Shown: positions 17,242 through 26,958 of the stretch, one piece after another
Layout: every line of letters starts with the position of its first letter
Numbering within the stretch: the stretch's first letter is position 1
Assembly (NCBI GenBank): GCA_903820745.1
Contig: CAIJIT010000185.1
Location: 1-48,991 of the forward strand
DNA: 48,991 nucleotides
Origin: an uncultured Burkholderiales bacterium
GTDB taxonomy: Bacteria; Pseudomonadota; Gammaproteobacteria; Burkholderiales; Burkholderiaceae_C
Direction of reading: 5' to 3'
Made by a program: the position numbers and the translations under genes
The notes under the pieces: model-generated
What the model was told of the DNA's origin: nothing
Databases searched by the model: none
Seen by the model: only the letters and a program-made list of their open reading frames with translations

Positions 17242-17750
17242 CCGAGCAGTTCCTGGCTCATCGCGCGCGCCGCTTCGGTCTGGCGCAGACGGAAGGCCAG
17301 CAGTTGCTCGCGCAGGCCTTCGTCATGGTTGGCCAGCATTGCCACCGCGAACAATGCCGCGTTGGCCGCGCCGGCGTTGCCGATGGCAAAGGTGGCGACC
17401 GGTATGCCTTTGGGCATCTGCACAATCGAGTGCAAGGAATCGACGCCAGACAGATGGCGGCTGGCCACCGGCACGCCGAGTACCGGCACGACCGTCTTGG
17501 CTGCCAGCATGCCCGGCAAATGGGCAGCACCACCGGCGCCGGCGATGATCGCCTGCAGGCCACGGCCGACCGCATTTTCGGCATAAGCGAACATATCGTC
17601 AGGCATGCGATGCGCCGAGACCACTCGGGCTTCGTAGGCAATACCGAACTGGGCGAGAATATCGGCAGCGTGCTTCATGGTCTCCCAGTCACTGCTGGAT
17701 CCCATCACCACGCCGACCAGGGGTGAGGCGTTCGTTGGCAGGTCCTGCAC
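17238..17750 (-). CDS. purE: N5-carboxyaminoimidazole ribonucleotide mutase
   Basis: Converts N5-CAIR to CAIR. The core motif is [14 protein letters not shown], then [15 protein letters not shown] and [16 protein letters not shown], the PurE active-site loops. I choose the GTG at 17750 because GGAG lies six bases ahead; a TTG at 17762 is also in frame but has a poor ribosome site. It is the first gene of an eight-gene minus-strand run and diverges from cnoX with about 90 bases between. Confidence 0.93.
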   Translation of the reverse strand: MQDLPTNASPLVGVVMGSSSDWETMKHAADILAQFGIAYEARVVSAHRMPDDMFAYAENAVGRGLQAIIAGAGGAAHLPGMLAAKTVVPVLGVPVASRHLSGVDSLHSIVQMPKGIPVATFAIGNAGAANAALFAVAMLANHDEGLREQLLAFRLRQTEAARAMSQELLG

Positions 17751-17842
17751 GGCTCGCTCCAAAGGCTGAAAAACCTTGAATTGTAGGCGGTCGCCAGCAT
17801 CTGGCGACTGCCTTGTCCATTTGCCGAAAGCATTGACCCGCC

Positions 17843-18796
17843 ATGATAGACATCACCTTACAAAATTTTGAATCCGAATTGATCCAGGGTTCGTCGCAAC
17901 TACCCGTGCTGCTCGACATCTGGGCACCATGGTGCGGGCCCTGCCGGACGCTCGGCCCGATGCTCGAGAGGCTGGAAATCGCCTATGCCGGGCGCTTTCG
18001 CCTGGCCAAGCTCGACAGCGACGCCGTGCCCGAGATCGCGGCCCAGTTGAGCCAGATGTTCGGCGTTCGAAGTATCCCGTTTTGCGTGATGTTCGTCGGC
18101 GGCCAGCCGGTCGACGGATTTGTCGGCGCGGTACCGGAAGCGCAGATTCGCGAATTCCTTGACAAGCATGTGCCCAGCGGCGAGGCACTGGAAGCGGCTG
18201 AAGAAGTCGCCGAAGCCGAAGACCTGCTCGCCGAAGGTGATGTGGAAACCGCACTTGAACGCTTGCAGCAGGCGGTCCAAACCGACCCTGCCAACGAGCT
18301 TGCTCGCTTTGATCTGGTGCGCACGCTGCTTGAAGCGGGTCTGCTGGCCCAAGCGCAAGCGGCTTTTGCACCTGTAGCGGCCCAGGCCATCGACAAGATC
18401 ACGCCGCATGCCCGTTTTGCTGCCCTGGGGCATTGGCTGACGGCCTGCGAGCGCGCTGCGGCTGGGCTGGATGAAGCACAACTGCGATCAGCCATCACTG
18501 CCAACAAGCGCGACTTCGATGCCCGCTTCGCCTTGACGCAAAGCCATCTGGCGCGCCTGGATTTCACTGCAGCGATGGACGAGTTGCTCGACATCATCAT
18601 GCGCGACAAGGCCTGGAACGGCGAGTTGGCGCGCAAGACCTATGTGGCGATCCTCGAACTGATGACCAAACCGGCACCCAAAGCGCAAGCCGCCGAGGCC
18701 AAAGGCACGCTCGAGATCGCCGGCCGCGCGATCGTGACGCCGAACGACCCGCTGCTCGACCAATACCGCCGCAAGCTGAGCATGGCCTTGTTCTGA
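17843..18796 (+). CDS. cnoX: Thioredoxin-TPR co-chaperone CnoX (YbbN)
   Basis: Chaperedoxin of 317 residues: an N-terminal thioredoxin domain (residues 1-108) and a helical TPR region (about 115-310). The active site is C31-G-P-C34 in [12 protein letters not shown], so it should be redox-active, unlike the E. coli protein whose site is SQHC. Known family members protect substrates from over-oxidation and pass them to GroEL or DnaK. It is divergent from purE. The stop lies four bases from the stop of the convergent helical-repeat gene. Confidence 0.9.
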   Translation: MIDITLQNFESELIQGSSQLPVLLDIWAPWCGPCRTLGPMLERLEIAYAGRFRLAKLDSDAVPEIAAQLSQMFGVRSIPFCVMFVGGQPVDGFVGAVPEAQIREFLDKHVPSGEALEAAEEVAEAEDLLAEGDVETALERLQQAVQTDPANELARFDLVRTLLEAGLLAQAQAAFAPVAAQAIDKITPHARFAALGHWLTACERAAAGLDEAQLRSAITANKRDFDARFALTQSHLARLDFTAAMDELLDIIMRDKAWNGELARKTYVAILELMTKPAPKAQAAEAKGTLEIAGRAIVTPNDPLLDQYRRKLSMALF

Positions 18797-18800
18797 TCGC

Positions 18801-19781
18801 TTAGCGCGGCTTGAGCCTGGCTTGCTGTAAAGCCTGCGCCCAACCGGCCTGGAGGGCAGCTACCTTTTGCCATTCAGCCTCGGCCGCCGCTTGATGCCGC
18901 GCCGCGGTTGATTTGTCGCCCAGTCTGGCGTGAATCTGCGCCAACCGGCTGAAGGTAACCTCGCGGTCGTCGGCATCGCCCTGCGGATCAAGCTCGGCTT
19001 CGGCCTCAAGCGCCTGCAGCAGCGCCAGTTCCGGCTGGCCCTGATTGACCCGGCACCAGGCCAGGTCGGCCAGCAGGCTGCAGCCATAACGCGCCAGACC
19101 AGCGACCAGCTCGGTTGGCAGATGGTTTTCAAACAGCGTCATTGCCGCGGCGAAATCGCCTTCGACCGTGAGAATCTGCGCCCTCAGGATGTCTGTCAGC
19201 CCCGGCATCACCGAACCGCCCACCGCAGCGTTGTAATGGGCGATCGAATCAGCACCGAGCCGCAAACCCTTGCTGCCGGAAACCCGGTTCGAGAGCGAAT
19301 CATGCCTGGCCTGCACCATGCGCAACTGCGCCATGTTGAACATCAGCGCTGACAGCCCCGCGTCGTCGCCATCAGCCAAGGCATGACTTCGCGCAGCGGC
19401 GTACCAGCCTTGCGCCGAACCGCTCTGGCCCACCAGATGATGGGCCAGACCCAATGCCGTGCAAAGCCGTTCGCGGGCACCATGGCGATCAGGGGCCGCA
19501 AGGTGGTCGCAATCGCTGGCATGGCCGACCGTACCGGCTATATCGTTGTCGAGGTAGGCGAGCATCGCCAGCCAAGCCGAACAGATTGCGTCCAGCGCAG
19601 GCAGCTTCGCCTGCCGGGCAATCATCTGAGCGCGCGCGATCCTGGACTGCGCCGCGCTGCTGAAGTCGGTGTAGTAGCTGAACAAACCGGCTGCAAAATG
19701 CAGCCAGGCACCGAGTTCGGGATGCGGGTAGCGCAGCGCCAGGCCTTGCGCTTGGAGCAGTTGCTCGCTGGCGCGCGCCAT
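18801..19781 (-). CDS. Helical-repeat (TPR-like) protein, 5' end probably frameshifted
   Basis: Not recognised with certainty. The 326-residue reading is rich in Ala and Leu and has repeated helix pairs (residues 15-60, 105-150 and 195-275), as in TPR proteins. The first ATG, 19781, is not a natural start: the frame is open upstream only to a stop at 19818-19820. Just upstream the next frame reads [13 protein letters not shown] then LLQRLDAAIAASPPSGRL and LGTLTVQ up to about 19806, then joins ALLLARHGE in this frame. This suggests a one-base insertion, or loss of two bases, near 19804-19812. No clear ATG precedes the upstream segment, which overlaps purC's end. It may be a pseudogene or a sequencing error. 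Confidence 0.55.
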   Translation of the reverse strand: MARASEQLLQAQGLALRYPHPELGAWLHFAAGLFSYYTDFSSAAQSRIARAQMIARQAKLPALDAICSAWLAMLAYLDNDIAGTVGHASDCDHLAAPDRHGARERLCTALGLAHHLVGQSGSAQGWYAAARSHALADGDDAGLSALMFNMAQLRMVQARHDSLSNRVSGSKGLRLGADSIAHYNAAVGGSVMPGLTDILRAQILTVEGDFAAAMTLFENHLPTELVAGLARYGCSLLADLAWCRVNQGQPELALLQALEAEAELDPQGDADDREVTFSRLAQIHARLGDKSTAARHQAAAEAEWQKVAALQAGWAQALQQARLKPR

Positions 19782-19889
19782 CTCGCCATGGCGTGCCAGC
19801 AGCAGCGCGCTGCACCGTCAAAGTACCCAGCCTGCCGGACGGCGGCGAAGCGGCGATTGCCGCGTCGAGCCGCTGCAGCAGGCGGCGGC

Positions 19890-20801
19890 TCAGGGCAGGG
19901 TGAGTCTTTGCAAGGCTTCCCGGTATTTGGCCGCAGTCTTCTCGATCACTTCGGCCGGCAACGCCGGCGCCGGCGCGGTCTTGCCCCAGGGCTTGCCGTC
20001 GACTTGGGCCTGCTCGAGCCAGTCGCGCACGAACTGCTTGTCGTAGCTCGACGGGTTGCTGCCCGGCGCATAGCTTTCCACCGGCCAGTAGCGCGACGAA
20101 TCGGGTGTCAGCACCTCGTCCATCAAGGTCAAGGTGCCGGCCGCATCGAGGCCGAATTCGAACTTGGTGTCGGCGATGATGATGCCCTTGCTCAAGGCGA
20201 AATCAGCCGCGCGTTGATACAGCTGGATCGAGATGTCGCGCACGCGCGTTGCCAGATCCTGGCCGATGATCTCGACCATGCGCTCGAACGAAATGTTCTC
20301 GTCATGCTCACCCATCTCGGCCTTGGTCGCCGGAGTGAAGATCGGCGTGGCCAGTTTGGCTGCGTTGACCAGCCCGGCAGGCAGCTTGACGCCGCAGACC
20401 TCACCATGGCGCTGGTATTCGGCCCAGCCGCTGCCGGCCAGATAACCGCGCACAACTGCCTCGACCGGCAGCGGCGTCAGCCGCTTCACCAGCATCGAAC
20501 GGTCTTGCACCTGCGCCCGATCGGTTGGACTGACCACGCTCAGCGGATCCTCGCCGGTCAGATGATTCGGCACGATGTCGTGCAATTTATCGAACCAGAA
20601 CAAGGCCATCTGCGTCAGCAGCGCACCCTTGCCGGGAATCGGCTCGCCCAGAATGACGTCGAAAGCCGACAAGCGATCGCTCGCGACCATCAACAAGCGA
20701 TCGGCGCCGACCGCGTAGTTCTCGCGCACCTTGCCCCGGGCGATCAGGGGCAGCGAGGTCAGCGACGAATGCAGCAATGCCGCGGTGGTTGAATTTTCCA
20801 T
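19890..20801 (-). CDS. purC: Phosphoribosylaminoimidazole-succinocarboxamide synthase
   Basis: Couples aspartate to CAIR with ATP in purine synthesis. The 303-residue protein has [15 protein letters not shown] (ATP loop), [20 protein letters not shown], and [18 protein letters not shown]. It also has [10 protein letters not shown] and [12 protein letters not shown]. The length is that of the longer bacterial/yeast type. The ATG is at 20801. It is the last gene of the pgk-pyk-fba-purC series and lies after a terminator that follows fba. Confidence 0.96.
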   Translation of the reverse strand: MENSTTAALLHSSLTSLPLIARGKVRENYAVGADRLLMVASDRLSAFDVILGEPIPGKGALLTQMALFWFDKLHDIVPNHLTGEDPLSVVSPTDRAQVQDRSMLVKRLTPLPVEAVVRGYLAGSGWAEYQRHGEVCGVKLPAGLVNAAKLATPIFTPATKAEMGEHDENISFERMVEIIGQDLATRVRDISIQLYQRAADFALSKGIIIADTKFEFGLDAAGTLTLMDEVLTPDSSRYWPVESYAPGSNPSSYDKQFVRDWLEQAQVDGKPWGKTAPAPALPAEVIEKTAAKYREALQRLTLP

Positions 20802-20850
20802 GATTGAATTTTAGGCGCTGGACCCGCTCAGTCCTGAAATCAAATTGGCA

Positions 20851-20883
20851 CAAAAAAGCCTGCCGGACTTACGCCAGGCAGGC
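20851..20883 (-). terminator. Rho-independent terminator after fba
   Basis: On the minus strand GCCTGCC and GGCAGGC (20877-20883 and 20858-20864) form a 7 bp stem with a 12-base loop, followed directly by six T (20857-20852). The hairpin starts 17 bases after the fba stop. It separates fba from purC, whose ATG is 50 bases further on, so purC probably has its own promoter or depends on read-through. Confidence 0.85.
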
Positions 20884-20899
20884 CCTGCTTTGCGGCCAT

Positions 20900-21964
20900 T
20901 TACTTGATCAGCTGATTCAGTTCGCCGCGTGCATAGGACGCAGCGACGTCGACCAAGCTGCGCGCCTTGATCTTGCCCGCCTGACCTTCGCAGCCGAACT
21001 GCTGATAGCGTTGCTTGCAGATCAAGGTCGCGGCTTCACGGGCCGGTTTCAGGAAGTCGCGCGGGTCGAACTTTGAAGGGTTCTCGACGAAGTAACGCCT
21101 CACCGCAGCCGTCATCGCCAAGCGGATGTCGGTATCGATATTGATCTTGCGCACGCCATGCTTGATCGCTTCCTGGATCTCCTCGACCGGGACACCATAG
21201 GTTTCCTTCATGTCGCCGCCGTATTGGCGGATTTCGGCCAGCAGGTCCTGCGGCACGCTCGACGAGCCATGCATCACCAGATGGGTGTTGGGGATGCGCG
21301 CGTGGATGTCCTTGACGCGCTGGATCGCCAGGATGTCGCCGGTGGGTTTGCGGGTGAATTTGTAAGCGCCATGGCTGGTGCCGATGGCAATCGCCAAGGC
21401 GTCCAGTTGGGTGCGCATGACAAAGTCCGCGGCCTGCTCAGGGTCGGTCAGCAGTTGGTCATGGGTCATCACCGATTCGGTGCCATGACCGTCTTCCTTG
21501 TCGCCCTGCATGGTTTCGAGTGACCCGAGGCAGCCAAGTTCGCCCTCGACCGTCACGCCCTTTTCATGCGCCATGTCGACGACCTTGCGGGTCACCTCGA
21601 CGTTGTACTCGTAGCTCGCGATGGTCTTGCCATCAGCTTCGAGTGATCCGTCCATCATCACCGAAGAAAAACCCAGTCCCATTGCGCCGCGGCAGATGTC
21701 AGGGCTCTGACCATGGTCCTGGTGCATCACCACCGGCAGATGCGGGTAAGCCTCGACTGCCGCCTGGATCAGATGCTTCAAGAATGCCTCGCCGGCATAT
21801 TTGCGCGCGCCCGCACTGGCTTGCATGATGACCGGCGCGCCCATCGCATCGGCGGCAGCCATGATGGCCTGCACCTGCTCCAGATTGTTGACGTTGAAGG
21901 CCGGGATGCCATAGCCGTTTTCGGCAGCATGGTCGAGCAGTTGGCGCATTGAAACGAGTGCCAT
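20900..21964 (-). CDS. fba: Class II fructose-bisphosphate aldolase
   Basis: Zinc enzyme of glycolysis and the Calvin cycle, which cleaves fructose 1,6-bisphosphate. The 354-residue chain starts [19 protein letters not shown], then [11 protein letters not shown]. It has the zinc His region [25 protein letters not shown], and [18 protein letters not shown]. This is the CbbA subtype. The ATG at 21964 is favoured over an in-frame extension to 22084. A terminator follows at 20851-20883. Confidence 0.96.
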   Translation of the reverse strand: MALVSMRQLLDHAAENGYGIPAFNVNNLEQVQAIMAAADAMGAPVIMQASAGARKYAGEAFLKHLIQAAVEAYPHLPVVMHQDHGQSPDICRGAMGLGFSSVMMDGSLEADGKTIASYEYNVEVTRKVVDMAHEKGVTVEGELGCLGSLETMQGDKEDGHGTESVMTHDQLLTDPEQAADFVMRTQLDALAIAIGTSHGAYKFTRKPTGDILAIQRVKDIHARIPNTHLVMHGSSSVPQDLLAEIRQYGGDMKETYGVPVEEIQEAIKHGVRKINIDTDIRLAMTAAVRRYFVENPSKFDPRDFLKPAREAATLICKQRYQQFGCEGQAGKIKARSLVDVAASYARGELNQLIK

Positions 21965-22130
21965 GGGGGGAATCTCCGTACAAGTTAATGTTTCTGCAGG
22001 CATGGCACCAAAGCATCGCCGGTGTAACCACGCTGTAACTTTCTGGATTCTAGCGGTGGCGCGCCTATTCGACGGCCTGCACACAGGCGGTGGTGATTCA
22101 GCGCTGCCCGACCCAACCGGTGCGGCAGGC

Positions 22131-23561
22131 TCAATCGACCCGGCAGACTTTCAACATATTGGTTCCGCCTGGATAGCCCATCGGCTCGCCGCAGGTGATC
22201 GCATAGGTATCGCCTGGCATCAAGACACCCATGTCGACCAGGATCTTCTCGGCGGCCTTCAAGGCCTGATCGCGGTCCTTGAATTCGGGCATCAGCAAAG
22301 GCCGCACATTGCGGTAGAGCGCCATCTTGTGCTGGCTCAGGGACTGGGACGTCATCGCATAGATCGGTACCTGGATCCGGTGCCGGCTCATCCACAGCGC
22401 GGTCGAACCCGATTCGGTCAATGCCAGGATCGCTTTGCAGCCGAGGTGATAAGCGGTGAAAAGCGCGCCCATGGCGATCGTTTGATCGATGCGCCCGAAC
22501 TGGCGGCCGGCGAAATCGGTGTCGAGCGAGATGAATTCAGCGCGCTCCGCCTCCAGCGCGATCGCCGCCATCTGTTCGATGGTCTCGACCGGAAATTTGC
22601 CGGCCGCCGTCTCGGCTGACAACATCACCGCATCGGTGCCGTCGAGCACCGCATTGGCCACGTCAGATACTTCGGCCCGGGTCGGCACCGGATTGACGAT
22701 CATCGACTCCATCATCTGCGTCGCGGTGATGGTGATCTTGTCGAGCGCCAGCGCCATCTTGATCATGCGCTTTTGCAAGGCCGGCACGGCCGCATTGCCA
22801 ACCTCGATCGCCAGGTCGCCACGCGCCACCATGATGCCGTCACTGGCTTTCAGGATCGCTTCCAGATTCGGAATCGCTTCGCTGCGTTCGATCTTGGCAA
22901 TCAGGCTGGGCTTGTGGCGCCAGGGCTCGCCCGCCACATTGGCCAACTGGCGCGCCATCTCCATGTCGGTCGCATTCTTGGGGAAACTCACTGCCAGATA
23001 TTCGGCCTGAAAGCTCATCGCGGTCTTGATGTCTTCCATGTCCTTGCCGGTCAGCGCTGGGGCAGTCAGGCCGCCACCCTGCTTGTTGATGCCCTTGTTG
23101 TTCGACAACTCGCCACCGACCTTGACGACGGTGTGCACCGCCTCGCCGCGCACCGCGTCAACCGTCAGCACCAGCAGGCCATCGTTGAGCAGCAAGGTAT
23201 CCCCAGGCTTCACATCGCGAGGCAACTCCTTGTAGTCAAGGCCGACTGCCGTTTCGTCACCGAGTTCGACCCGGTTCGCATCCAGAACGAAAGATGCACC
23301 ATTGATCAACTGGATCTTGCCATTTTCGAATTTGCCGACACGGATCTTCGGCCCCTGCAGATCAGCCATGACCGCTACGGCCCTGCCCGCCGCCTTGGCC
23401 GCTTCACGCACCATACGGGCACGGTCGATATGGTCCTGCGCCGTGCCATGCGAAAAATTCAAACGGACGACGTCGACGCCCGCGTGAATCATCTGCTCGA
23501 GAATCTCCGGCGTCGACGACGACGGACCCAGAGTCGCAACGATTTTGGTAGAACGGGACAT
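22131..23561 (-). CDS. pyk: Pyruvate kinase
   Basis: Final ATP-forming step of glycolysis. The 476-residue protein starts [19 protein letters not shown] and has [14 protein letters not shown] and [18 protein letters not shown] (catalytic Lys). It also has [15 protein letters not shown] and ATQMMESMI. The C-terminal domain carries [12 protein letters not shown]. It lies about 220 bases after pgk and 166 bases before fba on the same strand. Confidence 0.96.
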   Translation of the reverse strand: MSRSTKIVATLGPSSSTPEILEQMIHAGVDVVRLNFSHGTAQDHIDRARMVREAAKAAGRAVAVMADLQGPKIRVGKFENGKIQLINGASFVLDANRVELGDETAVGLDYKELPRDVKPGDTLLLNDGLLVLTVDAVRGEAVHTVVKVGGELSNNKGINKQGGGLTAPALTGKDMEDIKTAMSFQAEYLAVSFPKNATDMEMARQLANVAGEPWRHKPSLIAKIERSEAIPNLEAILKASDGIMVARGDLAIEVGNAAVPALQKRMIKMALALDKITITATQMMESMIVNPVPTRAEVSDVANAVLDGTDAVMLSAETAAGKFPVETIEQMAAIALEAERAEFISLDTDFAGRQFGRIDQTIAMGALFTAYHLGCKAILALTESGSTALWMSRHRIQVPIYAMTSQSLSQHKMALYRNVRPLLMPEFKDRDQALKAAEKILVDMGVLMPGDTYAITCGEPMGYPGGTNMLKVCRVD

Positions 23562-23765
23562 GGCGGGTTCTCGCTGAAATAAAATTACAGGAAACTGATT
23601 ATCGGCCGCAATTGCACTGTATTTACGGCTACATCAGGCAAACAGGCGAGTTACATCGAGTTACAAGAAGATCGCTGCAAGCCAGCCGCTCCCGCCGCAG
23701 CGCTTGAGCCAGTGTTGCATTGACCAAGCCCCTGCCGCAAGCATGAACTCAGGTCTTCGCAAGCC

Positions 23766-23793
23766 GCCCAAGGGTGAGCAGTCACCCTTGGGC
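23766..23793 (-). terminator. Perfect hairpin fused to the pgk stop codon
   Basis: A 12 bp perfect stem, GCCCAAGGGTGA with its complement, and a 4-base loop. The 5' arm of the minus-strand transcript (23793-23782) is the last four codons of pgk including the TGA. No T-run follows, so it may be a Rho-blocking or mRNA-protecting structure rather than a classical terminator. Confidence 0.5.
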
Positions 23794-24975
23794 GCGCCTG
23801 CTCAGAATCTCGAAGGCGGGCAGGGTCTTGCCTTCGAGCACTTCGAGGAAGGCGCCGCCGCCGGTGGAGATATAGCCGATGTCCTGCTCGATGCCATATT
23901 TGGCGATCGCCGCCAAGGTGTCGCCGCCGCCGGCGATCGAAAAGGCATCGGACGCTGCAATCGCCCGCGCGATCGTTTCGGTGCCATGGGCAAATGCGGG
24001 GAATTCGAACACGCCGACCGGGCCGTTCCAGACGATGGTGCCGGCAGCCTTCAACTGCTCGGCCAGCAGCGCGGCTGTACGGGGCCCGATGTCGAGGATC
24101 AGATCATCGTCGGCAACATCGTCGGCGGCTTTGACCGTGGCTTCAGCATCGGCAGCGAAGCGCTTGGCGACCACCACGTCGACAGGGATCGGTACCGCAG
24201 CACCGCGTGCCTGCATCGCAACGATCACGGCTCGCGCCTCATCGAGCAGGTCGGGCTCGGCCAGCGATTTGCCGATCTTCAAGCCGGCCGCCAGCATGAA
24301 GGTATTCGCAATACCACCGCCGACGATCAACCCGTCGACATTGGCCGACAAAGCCCGCAGAATCGTCAACTTGCTCGACACCTTGGAGCCGGCAACGATT
24401 GCGACCAAGGGCCGTTGCGGCTTGGCCAGCGCCTTGGAAATAGCGTCGATTTCGGCCGCCAGCAAGGGGCCGGCACAGGCGATCGGCGCATATTGGGCAA
24501 TGCCGTAGGTCGATGCTTCGGCACGGTGGGCGGTACCGAAAGCATCATGGACGAAGATGTCGCAAAGCGCGGCCATCTTGCGCGCCAAGACTTCACTGTT
24601 CTTCTTTTCACCCGGGTTCAGGCGACAGTTTTCCAGCAACAGCAACTGCCCGGGCGCAATGGCAACGCCGTCAACCCAGGCAGCCTGCAAAATCACTTCG
24701 CGGCCCAGCAACTCACTCAAGCGCATGGCCACCGGTGCCAATGAATCAGCGGGCTTGAACTCCCCTTCGGTCGGCCGCCCCAGGTGGGACGTCACCATCA
24801 CCGCTGCGCCGGCCTTCAGCGCCAACTCGATGCAGGGCAGGCTGGCGCGGATGCGCGTGTCTTCGGTGATATTGCCGGCAGCGTCCTGGGGCACATTGAG
24901 GTCAGCGCGGATGAAAACGCGCTTGCCGGCCACCTTGCCGGCAGCAATCAGATCGGAAAATCGGAGAACGTTCAT
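23782..24975 (-). CDS. pgk: Phosphoglycerate kinase
   Basis: Glycolytic and Calvin-cycle kinase. The 397-residue protein starts [18 protein letters not shown], then [13 protein letters not shown]. It has [32 protein letters not shown] and [15 protein letters not shown], and ends with the ATP loop [12 protein letters not shown] and [15 protein letters not shown] use ATG 24975; a GTG six bases upstream (24981) is possible. pgk, pyk, fba and purC run in this order on the minus strand. Confidence 0.96.
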   Translation of the reverse strand: MNVLRFSDLIAAGKVAGKRVFIRADLNVPQDAAGNITEDTRIRASLPCIELALKAGAAVMVTSHLGRPTEGEFKPADSLAPVAMRLSELLGREVILQAAWVDGVAIAPGQLLLLENCRLNPGEKKNSEVLARKMAALCDIFVHDAFGTAHRAEASTYGIAQYAPIACAGPLLAAEIDAISKALAKPQRPLVAIVAGSKVSSKLTILRALSANVDGLIVGGGIANTFMLAAGLKIGKSLAEPDLLDEARAVIVAMQARGAAVPIPVDVVVAKRFAADAEATVKAADDVADDDLILDIGPRTAALLAEQLKAAGTIVWNGPVGVFEFPAFAHGTETIARAIAASDAFSIAGGGDTLAAIAKYGIEQDIGYISTGGGAFLEVLEGKTLPAFEILSRRAQG

Positions 24976-25008
24976 GGGCACCTGCTTGGAATTGACAATC
25001 CTGTGAGC

Positions 25009-25338
25009 TTACCAACCCAGACCGATGCGCAATAAAAGCATCACTGCCGTGCCACTCAAAATGGTGCCGAGAATGCCGCGACGCCAAAAGAAATAGGCGG
25101 TACCGACTGCCGCGGCATAAAGCCTGGCGTCTTTCCAGTTGTCGATCAAATGACCTTGGGTGATGAAAATTTCGGGCAGGATGACGGCCGCCAAGGCAGC
25201 CAGCGGGGCATAGCGCAGACCCTGTTTGAGCCAATCGGGCAATGGCCGCGACTGGTTGCTGATCAAGAAAAAGCAACGTGTCAGCAATGTGATTGCGCCC
25301 AGGCCCAGAATCGCCAGCAACGTTTCAGCCTCGCTCAT
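25009..25338 (-). CDS. azlD: Branched-chain amino acid exporter subunit AzlD
   Basis: Small membrane subunit, 109 residues. Three or four hydrophobic segments are visible (about residues 4-22, 40-60, 72-84, 88-106), with the family feature ITLLTRCFFL near the start and YAPLAALAAVILPEI. It pairs with AzlC, whose stop overlaps its ATG (ATGA). Known AzlCD pairs export branched-chain amino acids. Confidence 0.87.
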   Translation of the reverse strand: MSEAETLLAILGLGAITLLTRCFFLISNQSRPLPDWLKQGLRYAPLAALAAVILPEIFITQGHLIDNWKDARLYAAAVGTAYFFWRRGILGTILSGTAVMLLLRIGLGW

Positions 25339-26069
25339 TGACTGCCCTCGGCGCCGGGGTGCGCATCAGGCCGCCATTGTTCAAGCGCCAGGCCAGCGCT
25401 GACCGCTGCGGCGATCGCTACCACGATATTCAAATGCAAAGGCAGGCCATAGGCGGCGATTGCTGCGCAACCAGCAATTGCTGCCGTCACCCAAGCCCTG
25501 CGGTCATTCAGCATGGTGTAGAGCAGACCCAGCAAGGCCAGCACGCCGGCGAAGCCCAGGCCCCATTGAGTCGGCACATGATCGGCCAGCAAAATGCCTG
25601 CGATCGAAGGGATTTGCCAGGTCGACCAGTTGACGGCCACGCCACCCCAGAAATAAGGTTCTTGCTCAGGGCTTGGCGACAGGTCGGGAAAGCGCCTCAG
25701 GAAAGCCACATAGTTCAGATCTGCGGCGAAGTAGCCCATCAATATTCTTCTGGCCCGGGGCAGATGGCCGAATGCAATGCGCCACTGCACGCTGAAAATC
25801 ACAAAGCGAAGATTGACACAAAACGCCGTCGCCCAAAGCACCCACAAGGGCGCGCCACTGGCGATCAGTGGCAGCGCCGCCAGTTGCGAACTGCCGGCAA
25901 AAACGAGCAGACTCATCATCAGCGCCATGGTCACGCTCATGCCGCTCTTGACCATCGCCACGCCAGTCACCAGCCCCCAGGCGGAAATGCCCAGGTTGAT
26001 GCTCAACATTTCGAGCGCGGCGCGCTTGAATTCCGGGTGGCGCCATTGCGCAGCGATTGACAGGGACAT
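25335..26069 (-). CDS. azlC: Branched-chain amino acid exporter subunit AzlC
   Basis: Inner-membrane protein of 244 residues with the AzlC core GISAWGLVTGVAMVKSGMS, LLVFAGSSQLAALPLIASG and FCVNLRFVIFS. A GxxxNW-like stretch GGVAVNWSTWQI follows. Several membrane segments are spread along the chain. Forms the two-component exporter with AzlD. The organism also encodes a liv-type importer at 39.7-43.3 kb, so both import and export of branched-chain amino acids are possible. Confidence 0.88.
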   Translation of the reverse strand: MSLSIAAQWRHPEFKRAALEMLSINLGISAWGLVTGVAMVKSGMSVTMALMMSLLVFAGSSQLAALPLIASGAPLWVLWATAFCVNLRFVIFSVQWRIAFGHLPRARRILMGYFAADLNYVAFLRRFPDLSPSPEQEPYFWGGVAVNWSTWQIPSIAGILLADHVPTQWGLGFAGVLALLGLLYTMLNDRRAWVTAAIAGCAAIAAYGLPLHLNIVVAIAAAVSAGLALEQWRPDAHPGAEGSQ

Positions 26070-26083
26070 GCCCGAATTGTCGT

Positions 26084-26839
26084 CTACGGCTTGGCGCGAA
26101 CCTTGCCGCTCCCTGCCACCGAGATGCTGGCCGCAGGCGAGCCGGCATAGCTGACATCGCCACTGCCGGCGATCGATACCTTGAGTGTGCGGCTGGCGCT
26201 GACTTCGGCGTTGCCGCTACCGGCAATGCTGATCTTGACGTCCTCGGCCTCCAATCCTTGCGCCTTCACATCGCCTGAACCCGCCACAGAAATACTCAAC
26301 TTGCCGGCGCGGCCGCTGGCCAGGATGTCGCCGCTGCCGGCAATTTTCAAGCTCACCGAATCGCTGCTCAAGTTGACGAACTCAAGCTTGCCCGAACCGG
26401 CAATGTTGGCCTCAAGCTCCGGGGTCTTCATCGCCTCGACCCGCATATCGCCTGAGCCATTGATGGAAACCGATCGCAAGCGCGGCATTTCCAGCGTGAT
26501 CAGCGGCGTCACGGTGGCCGACAAATTGCTGCCGCGCTTGGCAGCGATCTCCAGCATGCGGCCTTTGCTGCCTTCGACGATGCGGGTCTCGATCAGCGGC
26601 AGCAAATTCTTGTCGGCCTGCAAGGTGAGTTTGCTGACCTCAGCCTGGCGCACTTGCACCTTGAAGTCGCCAGACAAAGCTATGCCGTCAAACTGGCCGA
26701 GTTCGCGTGCTTCACTGCTGACCTCGCCCGAGCCCTTGACGGTCTCGCCGCCGCCCCAATTGAAATGCCAGCTCCAGGCCTGGGCCGAACCTGCAGTGGC
26801 CAGCAGCAAGGTCGCGGTGATGAACAAACGCTTCAGCAT
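26084..26839 (-). CDS. Secreted GIN-domain (DUF2807) beta-repeat protein
   Basis: Protein of 251 residues with a signal peptide (MLKRLFITATLLLATAGSAQA, cleavage after AQA). Its C-terminal half is a right-handed beta-helix-like DUF2807/head-GIN domain. The four-residue core GSG(D/K/N) recurs seven times at roughly 13-25 residue spacing in strands of the type ISIAGSGN. The family is of unknown function and often periplasmic or surface-linked. It ends 15 bases before azlC on the same strand. The repeat is also visible in DNA as recurring CCGCTGCCGGC motifs. Confidence 0.85.
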   Translation of the reverse strand: MLKRLFITATLLLATAGSAQAWSWHFNWGGGETVKGSGEVSSEARELGQFDGIALSGDFKVQVRQAEVSKLTLQADKNLLPLIETRIVEGSKGRMLEIAAKRGSNLSATVTPLITLEMPRLRSVSINGSGDMRVEAMKTPELEANIAGSGKLEFVNLSSDSVSLKIAGSGDILASGRAGKLSISVAGSGDVKAQGLEAEDVKISIAGSGNAEVSASRTLKVSIAGSGDVSYAGSPAASISVAGSGKVRAKP

Positions 26840-26958
26840 GAGATGTTCTCAATCAGTCAAGGTAGCGCAGCATGGCTTGTTTCAGGCCGGGCGAAAAGAC
26901 CCGCCTGACGAACTGCAGATCGCCCGGGACAGAATGCAGGCAGCGCCTGTCCGGGCAT

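Noticed and set aside
15715-17586. 623-codon open frame on the plus strand
   Set aside because: It is fully antisense to purK, purE and part of tsaC, which are certain genes; composition and lack of any domain show it is a GC-driven shadow.
19383-20792. 469-codon open frame on the plus strand
   Set aside because: Antisense to purC and the helical-repeat gene, no family features.
22080-22131. Weak CTGCC/GGCAG stem after pyk as terminator
   Set aside because: Five base pairs, long loop and no T-run.
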